Shown piece by piece: positions 52,006-59,958 of a stretch of DNA of 64,000 nt. The stretch is taken from assembly GCA_041394185.1 (NCBI GenBank), contig JAWKIQ010000001.1:558001-622000 (forward strand), read 5' to 3'. Below the pieces are notes generated by a model. The model saw only the letters and a program-made list of their open reading frames with translations, ran no database searches and was not told the DNA's origin. This DNA is from Acidimicrobiales bacterium. GTDB taxonomy: Bacteria > Actinomycetota > Acidimicrobiia > Acidimicrobiales > Poriferisodalaceae. Made by a program: the position numbers and the translations under genes. Every line of letters begins with the position of its first letter. Position 1 is the first letter of the stretch.

Positions 52006-53403
52006 TCAGCCGGTGGGGCGCACGCGGATGCGGTCTCGGCGGATCTGGACATCGTGCACGGCGATGGGCTTGGTCACGGGTCGCGACACGGGCTCGCCGG
52101 TGCGGGCGTCGAAGCGGCCGTTGTGTTTGGGGCATTCGATCTGGCCGTCGATGAGCAGACCTGTGCAAAGGTCGACCCTGCCATGGGTACACGTGGCGTC
52201 GGCGGCACAAACCTCTGGCACACCCGAGCCGTCGTCGAGCCGGTAGAGCATGACCTTGCGCTCGTCCAACACCACACCGCTCAGGCGGCCCGGCACCAGC
52301 TCGTCGACCGGCCCGATGTCGTACCAGCCGTCTTCGGCTTTGGTCGGTGTCCAGATCGTCGAGTCGATGCGGGCCGAGGCGCGTCTGGCCGGTGGCAGCT
52401 CGATGTCGAGTTCCCAGCTCGGATCGATGCGCTGGTGCTTCATCGCCCGGAAGATCTCGCGGTAGGCCGCGATGGTGCTGGTCTTGGGAGGGGCCAGCTG
52501 GTCTGCGATCTCGCGGTGCAACGCAGGCAGGTTGCGGTATGGCACAGCCGGGAAGATGTGGTGCTCGACGTGATAGTTCATGTTCAGGTACAGGAACCTG
52601 AACACCGGGTTCATGTAGACCGTGCGGCTATTGAGCCGGTGGTCGAGGACGTCCTCGCGCATTCCGGCGTGCTGGGTGAGGCCGAAGAACGACATCAGCC
52701 ACGCCCCTGTGGCCGAGGGAACACCCACGTACAGCACGGGCAGCGGCGTCCACAAAACCACCGATGCGACAACCGCCGCGGCCAGAATGGCAACGAACAC
52801 CCGCGACTCCCACACCACCCGCTTGTGTAGGTGGGCCGGCACGGTGGCCAGCACGGCATCGTCCAGCTGGCCTCTGGCGTGGCGCAGCAGGCGCCCACCC
52901 ATCTCGGGGATCACCCAGTGCCCAGACAACCCAACCAGGGTGAACCACGGGTTGGGCGGACGCTTGAACGCGATCTCGGCATCGCGGCCCACGATGATGG
53001 TGTCGTTGTGGTGGCGATAGTGCGACCATCGCCAAACCGTTGGTCCGCGGAGCAGCATGAACGAAGCCACGTAGTACACGGCGTCGTTGGCCGAGCGTGT
53101 TCGGAACGCGGTGCCGTGACTGCACTCGTGCCAGCGAGAATCGGCGGCGCCGCCATAGAGCGCGCTGTAGGCAAGGAACGCTGGGATCGTCCACCACGAC
53201 CACCAAGAGATCCATATGAGCCATGCGAACATCACCAGCAGGCCCAGCCACAGCGCCTGGTCGAGTGACCCGCGAAGGTTGGTACGCACGGCGAGTTGTC
53301 GCAGCGTGTCGTCGTCTATTTCGGGTCTGAACCATTCGGCGTCGGCCAGGCCCATTTGTTCGGCCCGCTTGGTTTCGGGGCCGGCAAGTCCGTAATCGCG
53401 CAT
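52006..53403 (-). CDS. Fatty-acid-desaturase-type oxygenase fused to a Rieske ferredoxin (MocD-MocE-like fusion)
   Basis: A 465-residue fusion. Residues about 50-330 form a membrane-bound di-iron desaturase/hydroxylase domain with His boxes 'HECSHGT', 'HYRHHND' and 'NYHVEHHIFP' and at least two paired hydrophobic segments. Residues about 360-465 form a Rieske [2Fe-2S] domain with 'CTHGRVDLCTGLLIDGQIEC' beginning CxH and closing 'CPKH'. The two parts match, in order, the separate MocD (oxygenase) and MocE (ferredoxin) proteins known from rhizopine catabolism. The fusion carries its own electron donor; a reductase is still needed. The first codon could be 1 or about 17. Confidence 0.88.
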   Translation of the reverse strand: MRDYGLAGPETKRAEQMGLADAEWFRPEIDDDTLRQLAVRTNLRGSLDQALWLGLLVMFAWLIWISWWSWWTIPAFLAYSALYGGAADSRWHECSHGTAFRTRSANDAVYYVASFMLLRGPTVWRWSHYRHHNDTIIVGRDAEIAFKRPPNPWFTLVGLSGHWVIPEMGGRLLRHARGQLDDAVLATVPAHLHKRVVWESRVFVAILAAAVVASVVLWTPLPVLYVGVPSATGAWLMSFFGLTQHAGMREDVLDHRLNSRTVYMNPVFRFLYLNMNYHVEHHIFPAVPYRNLPALHREIADQLAPPKTSTIAAYREIFRAMKHQRIDPSWELDIELPPARRASARIDSTIWTPTKAEDGWYDIGPVDELVPGRLSGVVLDERKVMLYRLDDGSGVPEVCAADATCTHGRVDLCTGLLIDGQIECPKHNGRFDARTGEPVSRPVTKPIAVHDVQIRRDRIRVRPTG

Positions 53404-53436
53404 CGCAGTACAGCAGAGGGTTCGGGAGAAAACCAG

Positions 53437-53468
53437 GATGGGGCCGGCGCCGAAGCGCCGGCCCCATC
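53437..53468 (-). terminator. Strong terminator of the ABC importer operon
   Basis: A perfect 14-bp stem (GATGGGGCCGGCGC / GCGCCGGCCCCATC) with a TTCG loop on the minus strand, followed by CTGGTTTTCTC. It lies 27 bases past the binding-protein stop and ends the minus-strand ABC transcript before the desaturase-Rieske gene. Confidence 0.85.
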
Positions 53469-53495
53469 TTTCAGGCGTTCAGTTCAACGAACGGA

Positions 53496-55793
53496 TCAGC
53501 CACCGAAATCGGCGGGGAAGCCGATGTTGGGGTCGATGAATTCGTTGGTGAACAGGTCGGCGGCGGTGAGGCCTTCTGGGAGGTCGACGCCGGCGAGTGC
53601 TTGGGCGTCGATGGTCTCTTGGATGCGGGCTTCGTCCATGTTGGCGACGATGCCGTCGGGGCCGTTGCCGACCAGGCCGAGGGCGATCTGCTGTCCGACG
53701 GACCACTCGGCGAGTTCGGCGGGGTAGACCCAGCCGGCGTCGTTGCTGGCCACGGCGTCGACGATGATCGCGTTGGCTCGGGCGGGATCGGTGGCGAAGT
53801 TGATCACCGACTGCTGGACGACGGGGATGAACAGCTCGAGGCAGGGCCTGAGTTCTTCGAGGTCGTCTGGCTTGACCGACAGGGTCTGTGAGTAGCCGGT
53901 CCAGCCTGCGTCGTGCAGGAGCTGGAAGGCGACGTCACGGCCGAACTGTTCGAAGTTGTTCAGGTACGACCATGGTTCGGCCGAGGCGAAGCCCTGCTGG
54001 GCGATGTCGCCTTCGGCGATGAACCGGGCTGGTGTGCCGTCATAGGACGGATCGAGCTGGTCCTGGCTCCAGATGCCTGCGGCGACGAAGTACTCGGGGA
54101 AGCCGTCGAGACCGAACAGGTTGATGGCCATGCCGGCCTCGCCCACGTCCTCGAGGGTCTGCACATCCGGGTAGGTCTGCGGATCCCACATGACCATCTG
54201 CGGGTTCTTCTCCAGCGGAGCAGCAACCGCGATCAGCGGGGTGTCGTCGAAGGCCGTCGTGGACGACTCGATGTTGGCGTAGCCGATGTGGATCGAGTCA
54301 TCGGTGTACATGTTCACCCGTGGCGGGTTGAAACCGATGGCCGGGCCACCAGCACGCACCTCGATGTCGATGCCCAACGGCTGACCACCCAGCTGGCCAG
54401 GGCCACGAACGATCAGATTCTCGGTGTCGAGCTCATAGCCATCACCGATCATCTCGTACAAAGCACCATGCTCAGCCTCAGGATGCCAGTCGGTCTGAAT
54501 CACCAAAGGCGACGGACACACACCAGAAAGGTCGTAGTCCATGGCCATGTCGTCGGAGTCGCCTCCGGCGGCTGCATCATCGCCACCACCGAAGCCGGCG
54601 GGGAAGCCGATGTTGGGGTCGATGAATTCGTTGGTGAACAGGTCGGCGGCGGTGAGGCCTTCTGGGAGGTCGACGCCGGCGAGTGCTTGGGCGTCGATGG
54701 TCTCTTGGATGCGGGCTTCGTCCATGTTGGCGACGATGCCGTCGGGGCCGTTGCCGACCAGGCCGAGGGCGATCTGCTGTCCGACGGACCACTCGGCGAG
54801 TTCGGCGGGGTAGACCCAGCCGGCGTCGTTGCTGGCCACGGCGTCGACGATGATCGCGTTGGCTCGGGCGGGATCGGTGGCGAAGTTGATCACCGACTGC
54901 TGGACGACGGGGATGAACAGCTCGAGGCAGGGCCTGAGTTCTTCGAGGTCGTCTGGCTTGACCGACAGGGTCTGTGAGTAGCCGGTCCAGCCTGCGTCGT
55001 GCAGGAGCTGGAAGGCGACGTCACGGCCGAACTGTTCGAAGTTGTTCAGGTACGACCATGGTTCGGCCGAGGCGAAGCCCTGCTGGGCGATGTCGCCTTC
55101 GGCGATGAACCGGGCTGGTGTGCCGTCATAGGACGGATCGAGCTGGTCCTGGCTCCAGATGCCTGCGGCGACGAAGTACTCGGGGAAGCCGTCGAGACCG
55201 AACAGGTTGATGGCCATGCCGGCCTCGCCCACGTCCTCGAGGGTCTGCACATCCGGGTAGGTCTGTGGGTCCCACATGACCATCTGCGGGTTCTTCTCCA
55301 GCGGAGAAGCGACCGCGATCAGCGGGGTGTCGTCGAAGGCCGTCGTGGACGACTCGATGTTGGCGTAGCCGATGTGGATCGAGTCATCGGTGTACATGTT
55401 CACCCGTGGCGGGTTGAAACCGATGGCCGGGCCACCAGCACGCACCTCGATGTCGATGCCCAACGGCTGACCACCCAGCTGGCCAGGGCCACGAACGATC
55501 AGATTCTCGGTGTCGAGCTCATAGCCATCACCGATCATCTCGTACAAAGCACCATGCTCAGCCTCAGGATGCCAGTCGGTCTGAATCACCAAAGGCGACG
55601 GACATACACCAGACAAATCGGTTGCGATGTCGGTGGCCGGTGCCGTGTTATCCGAGGAGCCGCCTTCGGCGGTGGTCTCGGTGGTGCCTCCGCCGTCGGC
55701 GGAGTCGGAATCGTCGGAATCTCCGCATGCTGCAGCGAGCATGCCGAAGATCGCTAGCAAGGCCAGGATTCTCAGCCAGGCTTTCTTTCTCAA
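53496..55793 (-). CDS. ABC transporter substrate-binding lipoprotein, NMT1/SsuA-type, with two near-identical fused domains
   Basis: A 765-residue lipoprotein. The signal peptide 'RILALLAIFGMLAAACGDSD' precedes a Ser/Asp/Thr linker, then two copies of a roughly 340-residue NMT1/THI5-like binding domain (residues about 60-400 and 425-765) joined by a Gly/Asp linker ('FGGGDDAAAGGDSDDMAMDY'). Each copy begins 'LSGVCPSPLVIQTDWHPEAE' and ends 'IDPNIGFPA'. They differ at only a few residues. Normal family members have one domain of about 330-370 residues. It delivers a ligand (in relatives taurine, sulfonates, pyrimidine precursors or nitrogen compounds) to the adjacent permease and ATPase. Confidence 0.9.
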   Translation of the reverse strand: MRKKAWLRILALLAIFGMLAAACGDSDDSDSADGGGTTETTAEGGSSDNTAPATDIATDLSGVCPSPLVIQTDWHPEAEHGALYEMIGDGYELDTENLIVRGPGQLGGQPLGIDIEVRAGGPAIGFNPPRVNMYTDDSIHIGYANIESSTTAFDDTPLIAVASPLEKNPQMVMWDPQTYPDVQTLEDVGEAGMAINLFGLDGFPEYFVAAGIWSQDQLDPSYDGTPARFIAEGDIAQQGFASAEPWSYLNNFEQFGRDVAFQLLHDAGWTGYSQTLSVKPDDLEELRPCLELFIPVVQQSVINFATDPARANAIIVDAVASNDAGWVYPAELAEWSVGQQIALGLVGNGPDGIVANMDEARIQETIDAQALAGVDLPEGLTAADLFTNEFIDPNIGFPAGFGGGDDAAAGGDSDDMAMDYDLSGVCPSPLVIQTDWHPEAEHGALYEMIGDGYELDTENLIVRGPGQLGGQPLGIDIEVRAGGPAIGFNPPRVNMYTDDSIHIGYANIESSTTAFDDTPLIAVAAPLEKNPQMVMWDPQTYPDVQTLEDVGEAGMAINLFGLDGFPEYFVAAGIWSQDQLDPSYDGTPARFIAEGDIAQQGFASAEPWSYLNNFEQFGRDVAFQLLHDAGWTGYSQTLSVKPDDLEELRPCLELFIPVVQQSVINFATDPARANAIIVDAVASNDAGWVYPAELAEWSVGQQIALGLVGNGPDGIVANMDEARIQETIDAQALAGVDLPEGLTAADLFTNEFIDPNIGFPADFGG
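53500..54527 (-). repeat. Tandem repeat unit B (second binding-domain copy)
   Basis: About 1,028 bases nearly identical to 54586-55613 at an offset of 1,086 bases (362 codons, in frame). Differences I can see are about seven bases, two of them at the 53508-53509 edge. Confidence 0.9.
54586..55613 (-). repeat. Tandem repeat unit A (first binding-domain copy)
   Basis: Partner of 53500-54527. The 58 bases between the units encode the Gly/Asp-rich linker, which is not repeated. Confidence 0.9.
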
Positions 55794-55865
55794 TGTCCCT
55801 CCCTGGGTTGTAGCGGCCCGCCGCTGGGGCGAACCGACATCTTTGTTACGGCCCGGGCCTGGGGT

Positions 55866-56765
55866 TCAGGCCCGCGCGCCGCTCGATTCGTGCCACTTGC
55901 CGATGGCCGCGTTCTGGATCCACCCGAACACCAGGAACACGGTGACGCCCAGCGCCGACGACATGATGACGGCGGCCAGGAGCATCTCTCCGTCGAGCTG
56001 GCTGGCGTACTGCTTGAGGCGCTGCCCGATGCCTACCTCGCCTCGGCCAAAGAAGAAGTCACCGACGATTGCGCCAATGACCGACAGGCCCGCCGAGATT
56101 CGCAGGCCAGCGAAGATGGCGGGCATGGCCGACGGGAACATCAGCTTGCGAAGACGGGTGGCGCGGTTGGCGCCGTGCAACGTGAACAGGTCGTGGACAC
56201 CTTTTTCGGGGCTGTGCAGACCGAACAGCGTGTTCACGATGATCGGGAACAGCGAGATGATCACACACACGACGATTCGCGATGTGGTGCCCGTGCCCCA
56301 CCAGAACGAGATGAGGGGCACGATGGCCAGGATCGGAATGGCCTGTAGGGTCACCATGAACGGGAACAAACCCCGCTCGATGATCTTGGCCTGGCTCATG
56401 ATGGTGGCCAGCAGCATGCCGAGAACGATCGAGATGACCAGCCCGATGAGAGCGACCTTGGTGCTGGACCAAAGGGCTTGGAGGATCTCAGAGAAGTTGT
56501 CCCACTCGAGGAAGCCCACCGCAATGACCTTGTGGGGCGGCTTGAGGAGGAAGCGCCTGCTCTCGTCGAGCATGACGTAGGAGACGAAATACCAAAAGCC
56601 CAGCGCTGCGGCGCCGACCACCAGCGGAGGCAGGACGGTTTCGGCGAGCTCGCGCTGGCGAGACTTGACCCGGTAGGCCTGGGGCGGAGGAGCGTCGTGA
56701 AGGCCCATGTGAGCCTCGCTGACCTCGGTGAGAATCTCGGCGGATTCTTCGTCGATGGCTGTCAT
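55866..56765 (-). CDS. ABC transporter permease, SsuC/ThiX/NitT type
   Basis: A 299-residue inner-membrane protein with about six helices. The EAA loop is 'THGANRATRLRKLMFPSAMP', followed by 'AIFAGLRISAGLSVIGAIVG', a classic SsuC/TauC pattern. It begins after a 40-residue cytoplasmic tail. Its ATG overlaps the ATPase TGA (ATGA), and 72 bases separate it from the binding protein gene. Order ATPase, permease, binding protein is one operon, ended by the hairpin at 53437-53468. The ligand is unknown. Confidence 0.9.
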   Translation of the reverse strand: MTAIDEESAEILTEVSEAHMGLHDAPPPQAYRVKSRQRELAETVLPPLVVGAAALGFWYFVSYVMLDESRRFLLKPPHKVIAVGFLEWDNFSEILQALWSSTKVALIGLVISIVLGMLLATIMSQAKIIERGLFPFMVTLQAIPILAIVPLISFWWGTGTTSRIVVCVIISLFPIIVNTLFGLHSPEKGVHDLFTLHGANRATRLRKLMFPSAMPAIFAGLRISAGLSVIGAIVGDFFFGRGEVGIGQRLKQYASQLDGEMLLAAVIMSSALGVTVFLVFGWIQNAAIGKWHESSGARA

Positions 56766-57499
56766 GAGTGTCCTCCTCGCAGTGCGTGGGAGATCTCGCC
56801 GCTGAGCTTGGCGAACTCGGGATCGAATCTGACTTCTGGTGACCGTGGGTATTCGAAGGGGATGTCGTACTCGGCGATGAGGCGGCCGGGCCTGGCGGAC
56901 ATGACCAGCACCTTGGTCGACATGAACACCGCCTCGGCGATGGAGTGGGTGATGAACAGGCCTGCGAACCCCTCGCGCTGGAACAGCTGCTGGGTCTCGT
57001 CGTTGAGCTTCTCGCGGGTGATCTCGTCGACCGCGCCGAAAGGCTCGTCGAACAAGAACACTGGGGGTTTGAGCGTGAGGGTGCGGGCCAACGAAGCACG
57101 CATCTTCATGCCACCAGACAGCGACTTGGGGTAGTGGTTCTCGAAACCGCTGAGACCGACCAGGTCGATGGCGTCTTGGGCCAGCTTTGACCGCTCGGCC
57201 TTGGGGATGTCGTGCAGTTCGCCGAACAGTTCGACGTTGCGCTTGACAGTGCGCCACTGCAGCAGGGTTGCATCCTGGAACACATAACCGATGCGGGCGC
57301 GGTCGACGCTGACATCGCCAGAAGTCTGCTTGAGCAGACCCGAAGCGATCTTCAGCAGGGTCGACTTGCCGCAACCCGACGGGCCCACGACGGTGACGAA
57401 CTCGCCCCTGTCGACGGAGAAGCTGACGTCTTTGAGAGCTTCGGTGCCGTCGGGAAAGACCATCCCGATGTTGTGGAATGACAGTGCCGGGCTCGACAT
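56762..57499 (-). CDS. ABC transporter ATP-binding protein, SsuB/ThiZ/NrtD type
   Basis: A 245-residue ABC ATPase. Walker A is 'VVGPSGCGKSTLLKIASGLL', the Q-loop 'IGYVFQDATLLQWRTVKRNV', the signature 'SLSGGMKMRASLARTL' (LSGGM variant typical of this subfamily), Walker B 'PPVFLFDEPFGAVDEI' and switch His in 'LFITHSIAEAV'. It is the first gene of the importer operon; the AT-richer stretch 57500-57660 before it should hold the promoter. No TPP-type riboswitch is recognisable there, so thiamine-precursor transport is not supported. Confidence 0.93.
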   Translation of the reverse strand: MSSPALSFHNIGMVFPDGTEALKDVSFSVDRGEFVTVVGPSGCGKSTLLKIASGLLKQTSGDVSVDRARIGYVFQDATLLQWRTVKRNVELFGELHDIPKAERSKLAQDAIDLVGLSGFENHYPKSLSGGMKMRASLARTLTLKPPVFLFDEPFGAVDEITREKLNDETQQLFQREGFAGLFITHSIAEAVFMSTKVLVMSARPGRLIAEYDIPFEYPRSPEVRFDPEFAKLSGEISHALRGGHS

Positions 57500-57578
57500 G
57501 GGTTGCTAGTACCAATCGTGAGACGGTTGTGGGAAGCCGTTCGGGCAGGCGAGCCACACCTTAGTACGAATGCCATCG

Positions 57579-57592
57579 CGAAAACATTTTCG
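57579..57592. promoter_or_regulatory. Short inverted repeat in the AT-richer control region upstream of the ABC operon
   Basis: CGAAAA-CA-TTTTCG, 6-bp arms with a 2-base spacer, 80 bases before the ATPase start and 58 bases before the next plus-strand gene. It is the only clear symmetry in this AT-rich gap. Operator function is a guess. Confidence 0.35.
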
Positions 57593-57658
57593 TCTTACTT
57601 AACGCTCTCTGATGCCAATCTGACGTCTGGGTCGCCCGCGGAGGCTATTTTGGCGCAA

Positions 57659-57949
57659 ATGGTCGTCGAGTTTCTGACATTCGTGGTGGACCCCGCCGAG
57701 CGGGCCCAGTGGCTGACGGCGGAGGAGTCCAACTGGAGCCGGTTCCTCGAGCAGCAGGACGGCTTCGTCCGCAAGCAGATGTGGGTTGACGAGGCAGATC
57801 CCTTCCGGGTGCACGCCGTCATCTGGTGGGAGACGATGGAGCAGTGGAAGGCCATTCCTCAGGCGGCGCTGGACGAGGTGGTCCGCAATATGGGTGCATA
57901 CGAGAAGGTGCCCCACGAGACCGTGTACCAGGTGATCAGGGACTGCTGA
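57659..57949 (+). CDS. TIGR03792-like small ABM-fold protein
   Basis: A 96-residue protein resembling the family described from cyanobacteria: 'MVVEFLTFVVDPAERAQWL', then 'RFLEQQDGFVRKQMWVDEAD' and 'VIWWETMEQWKAIPQAALDE'. The ferredoxin-like alpha/beta barrel layout is that of antibiotic-biosynthesis-monooxygenase (ABM) proteins; no catalytic role is established. Two starts are possible: ATG at 57659 or TTG at 57650, which has GGAGG at better spacing (5 bases). It overlaps the convergent LLM gene by 14 bases. Confidence 0.7.
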   Translation: MVVEFLTFVVDPAERAQWLTAEESNWSRFLEQQDGFVRKQMWVDEADPFRVHAVIWWETMEQWKAIPQAALDEVVRNMGAYEKVPHETVYQVIRDC

Positions 57950-58745
57950 TCTGGGCCAGAACCTGGGCGGCGCGGCGCACCAGCTCGACCGGGTCGTGGT
58001 CGCCGGCGTTGAGGTCGACGAGGTTTATGCCAACCGAGCTGGGCCTGATGCGAGATGCCTCGGCCTCCAGCACGGGGCCGACCTGATCCCATGTCGAGCA
58101 GTGATCCAGCTCGACGTCGGCCGCGCTCTGGTATAACGCCAGCCCGACGTCGGGGTTGACCGAGCGTGCGTTCTTGGCGATCGAGTCGTGTTGCTGGGGG
58201 CTGCACCCGCTGACGAACACGCCGTCGCCGTGGCGGGCGGCAGTGCGCACTATCTGGGGCCCCCGTCCTCCGACCCACAGGCCTACGCGGCGCGGCGGTG
58301 CCGCGTGCGGCGGCGGGCCGTAGTGCTGGGTGGCCTGCCCGTCGAACACCGATCGGGCCGTCAACAGGGCGTCCTTGATCACACCGACCGGGCGCTGCAC
58401 CTCTATGCCGAAGGGATCCAGCGAAAGCCCGCCGCCCAGGCCGATTCCCAGGCGAAAGCGTCCGCCGCTGAGTTCGTCGATGGTCATGGCGGTCGACGCC
58501 AACGCCCCCGGGTGGCGCAGCAGGGGCGAGGTGATTCCGGTGGCCAGCGTGATGGACGACGTCTCGGCAGCTGCGGCCGCCAATATGGCCATGGGCTCGC
58601 GGCTGACCCCCTCGTCGGCCAGCCAGATCTCGTCGAGCCCGCACTGCTCGGCCGCGATGACGGCCTCGACCATGCGCATTGCCGGAGCCGACGGGAACAG
58701 CCAGACCCCCTTGCGAACCGATGTCGTGGCGGGTGATTCGGCCAT
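57936..58745 (-). CDS. LLM-class F420/flavin-dependent oxidoreductase
   Basis: A 269-residue luciferase-like protein. 'QCGLDEIWLADEGVSREPMA', 'ITLATGITSPLLRHPGALAS' and 'DELSGGRFRLGIGLGGGLSL' follow the family order (strand, helix, glycine-rich cofactor turn), and 'VGLWVGGRGPQIVRTAARHG' is the second conserved stretch. It is a hydride-transfer enzyme of unknown substrate. Its start lies 25 bases from the start of another, different LLM gene on the other strand. Confidence 0.85.
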   Translation of the reverse strand: MAESPATTSVRKGVWLFPSAPAMRMVEAVIAAEQCGLDEIWLADEGVSREPMAILAAAAAETSSITLATGITSPLLRHPGALASTAMTIDELSGGRFRLGIGLGGGLSLDPFGIEVQRPVGVIKDALLTARSVFDGQATQHYGPPPHAAPPRRVGLWVGGRGPQIVRTAARHGDGVFVSGCSPQQHDSIAKNARSVNPDVGLALYQSAADVELDHCSTWDQVGPVLEAEASRIRPSSVGINLVDLNAGDHDPVELVRRAAQVLAQISSP

Positions 58746-58770
58746 GAGCTGGTGAGCCTACAGTTGGGCC

Positions 58771-59919
58771 ATGCGCGTAGGAGTCTTCTTGTTCGGCGGC
58801 GTCGAGATGGACGAGGTGGGCGCGGGCCCGCCCGACCCGATGTCTCGCCGGTTCACCAACGAACAGATCTGGCGGGGGACCGAGCAGATCGTCGACATGG
58901 CGGTGTTGAGCGACAGGCTCGGCTACGACTCGTACTGGTTGACCGAGCACCACTTCCAATACGAGGGCTACGAGATCGTGCCCAACGGCATCCTGCTCGG
59001 GGCGATCATGGCCGAACGCACCGACAACATCCGCATCGGCATGGCGTTCAACATCGTGCCCCAGTGGCACCCGCTGAAGCTGGCCGAGGACTTCGCAACG
59101 CTGCACAACATCTCGGGCGGTCGGGCGATCCTGGGCGTGGGGCGCGGCACCGTGCCGCGCGAGGCCGAGAACCTGGGCACCAAGATCGGCAGCTTCGACA
59201 ACCCCGACATGGCCGCCGCCGACGAGGTCAACCGCAAGCAGTTCGAGGAGGCCATGGAGGTCATCCAGCTGGCGCTTCAGAACGAGACCTTCAAATTCCA
59301 TGGCGACGTCTATCACTTCCCGGCGCCGGGCATCCCAGACCGCGGCGGCTTCGTCGAGACCCTGACCCTGGTGCCACGCCCGCTGTACCCATACGAGACG
59401 TGGCAGGCCATCACCTCACCTCCCACCCTCGAACAGGTTCCGAAGTGGGGATGGGGCGGGGTGTTCTGGAACAACCATCACTCGTTCGTCAAGCAACGCT
59501 GGGAGCGATTCGCCGAGATCTATTCGCAGCACCACAACCAGGCGCTCGGCCGTGGTGAGAAGCGCATGCTGACCCTCAGCATCCACATCGGCGACACCCA
59601 CGAGCAGGCGATCGAGGGCATGCGCGCCGGGCACGACGAGTTCTGGAAGTTCCTGGGGCCCTACGGCTGGAGCAAGGGCTACATGGGTGCCGATGGCCGG
59701 CCGGCCGCACCAGGCCTGATCCCCAGCCTCGAGGAATCGATGGAACAAAAGACCTGCATCGTGGGCACCGCAGACGAGGTCGCAGAACAGATCAAGTGGT
59801 ACGACGAACAGCTGGGGTTGGAGAACCTGATGATCTTCCCGGCCATGCCGGGCGACGCCTACAGCAAGGTCGAAGAGCAGCTTCACCGGTTCGCCGAGAA
59901 CGTCATGCCCCAGCTGTGA
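58771..59919 (+). CDS. LLM-class flavin-dependent oxidoreductase (luciferase/alkanal monooxygenase-like)
   Basis: A 382-residue luciferase-family protein, longer than most F420 members and closer to bacterial alkanal/long-chain monooxygenases: 'SYWLTEHHFQYEGYEIVPN' with its characteristic EHHF motif, 'RIGMAFNIVPQWHPLKLAED', and 'NISGGRAILGVGRGTVPREA'. The C-terminal 'CIVGTADEVAEQIKWYDEQL' is also typical. It probably uses reduced flavin and O2. The gene is followed by the DMT exporter gene after 39 bases. Confidence 0.87.
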   Translation: MRVGVFLFGGVEMDEVGAGPPDPMSRRFTNEQIWRGTEQIVDMAVLSDRLGYDSYWLTEHHFQYEGYEIVPNGILLGAIMAERTDNIRIGMAFNIVPQWHPLKLAEDFATLHNISGGRAILGVGRGTVPREAENLGTKIGSFDNPDMAAADEVNRKQFEEAMEVIQLALQNETFKFHGDVYHFPAPGIPDRGGFVETLTLVPRPLYPYETWQAITSPPTLEQVPKWGWGGVFWNNHHSFVKQRWERFAEIYSQHHNQALGRGEKRMLTLSIHIGDTHEQAIEGMRAGHDEFWKFLGPYGWSKGYMGADGRPAAPGLIPSLEESMEQKTCIVGTADEVAEQIKWYDEQLGLENLMIFPAMPGDAYSKVEEQLHRFAENVMPQL

Positions 59920-59958
59920 GCCGGCCCCCGACCAACTGAAACAAGCGGCGACGATCTC

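Noticed and set aside
57500..57658. Possible thiamine (TPP) riboswitch upstream of an importer of the ThiXYZ/SsuABC class
   Set aside because: No CTGAGA-type conserved core or matching helices could be found on either strand.
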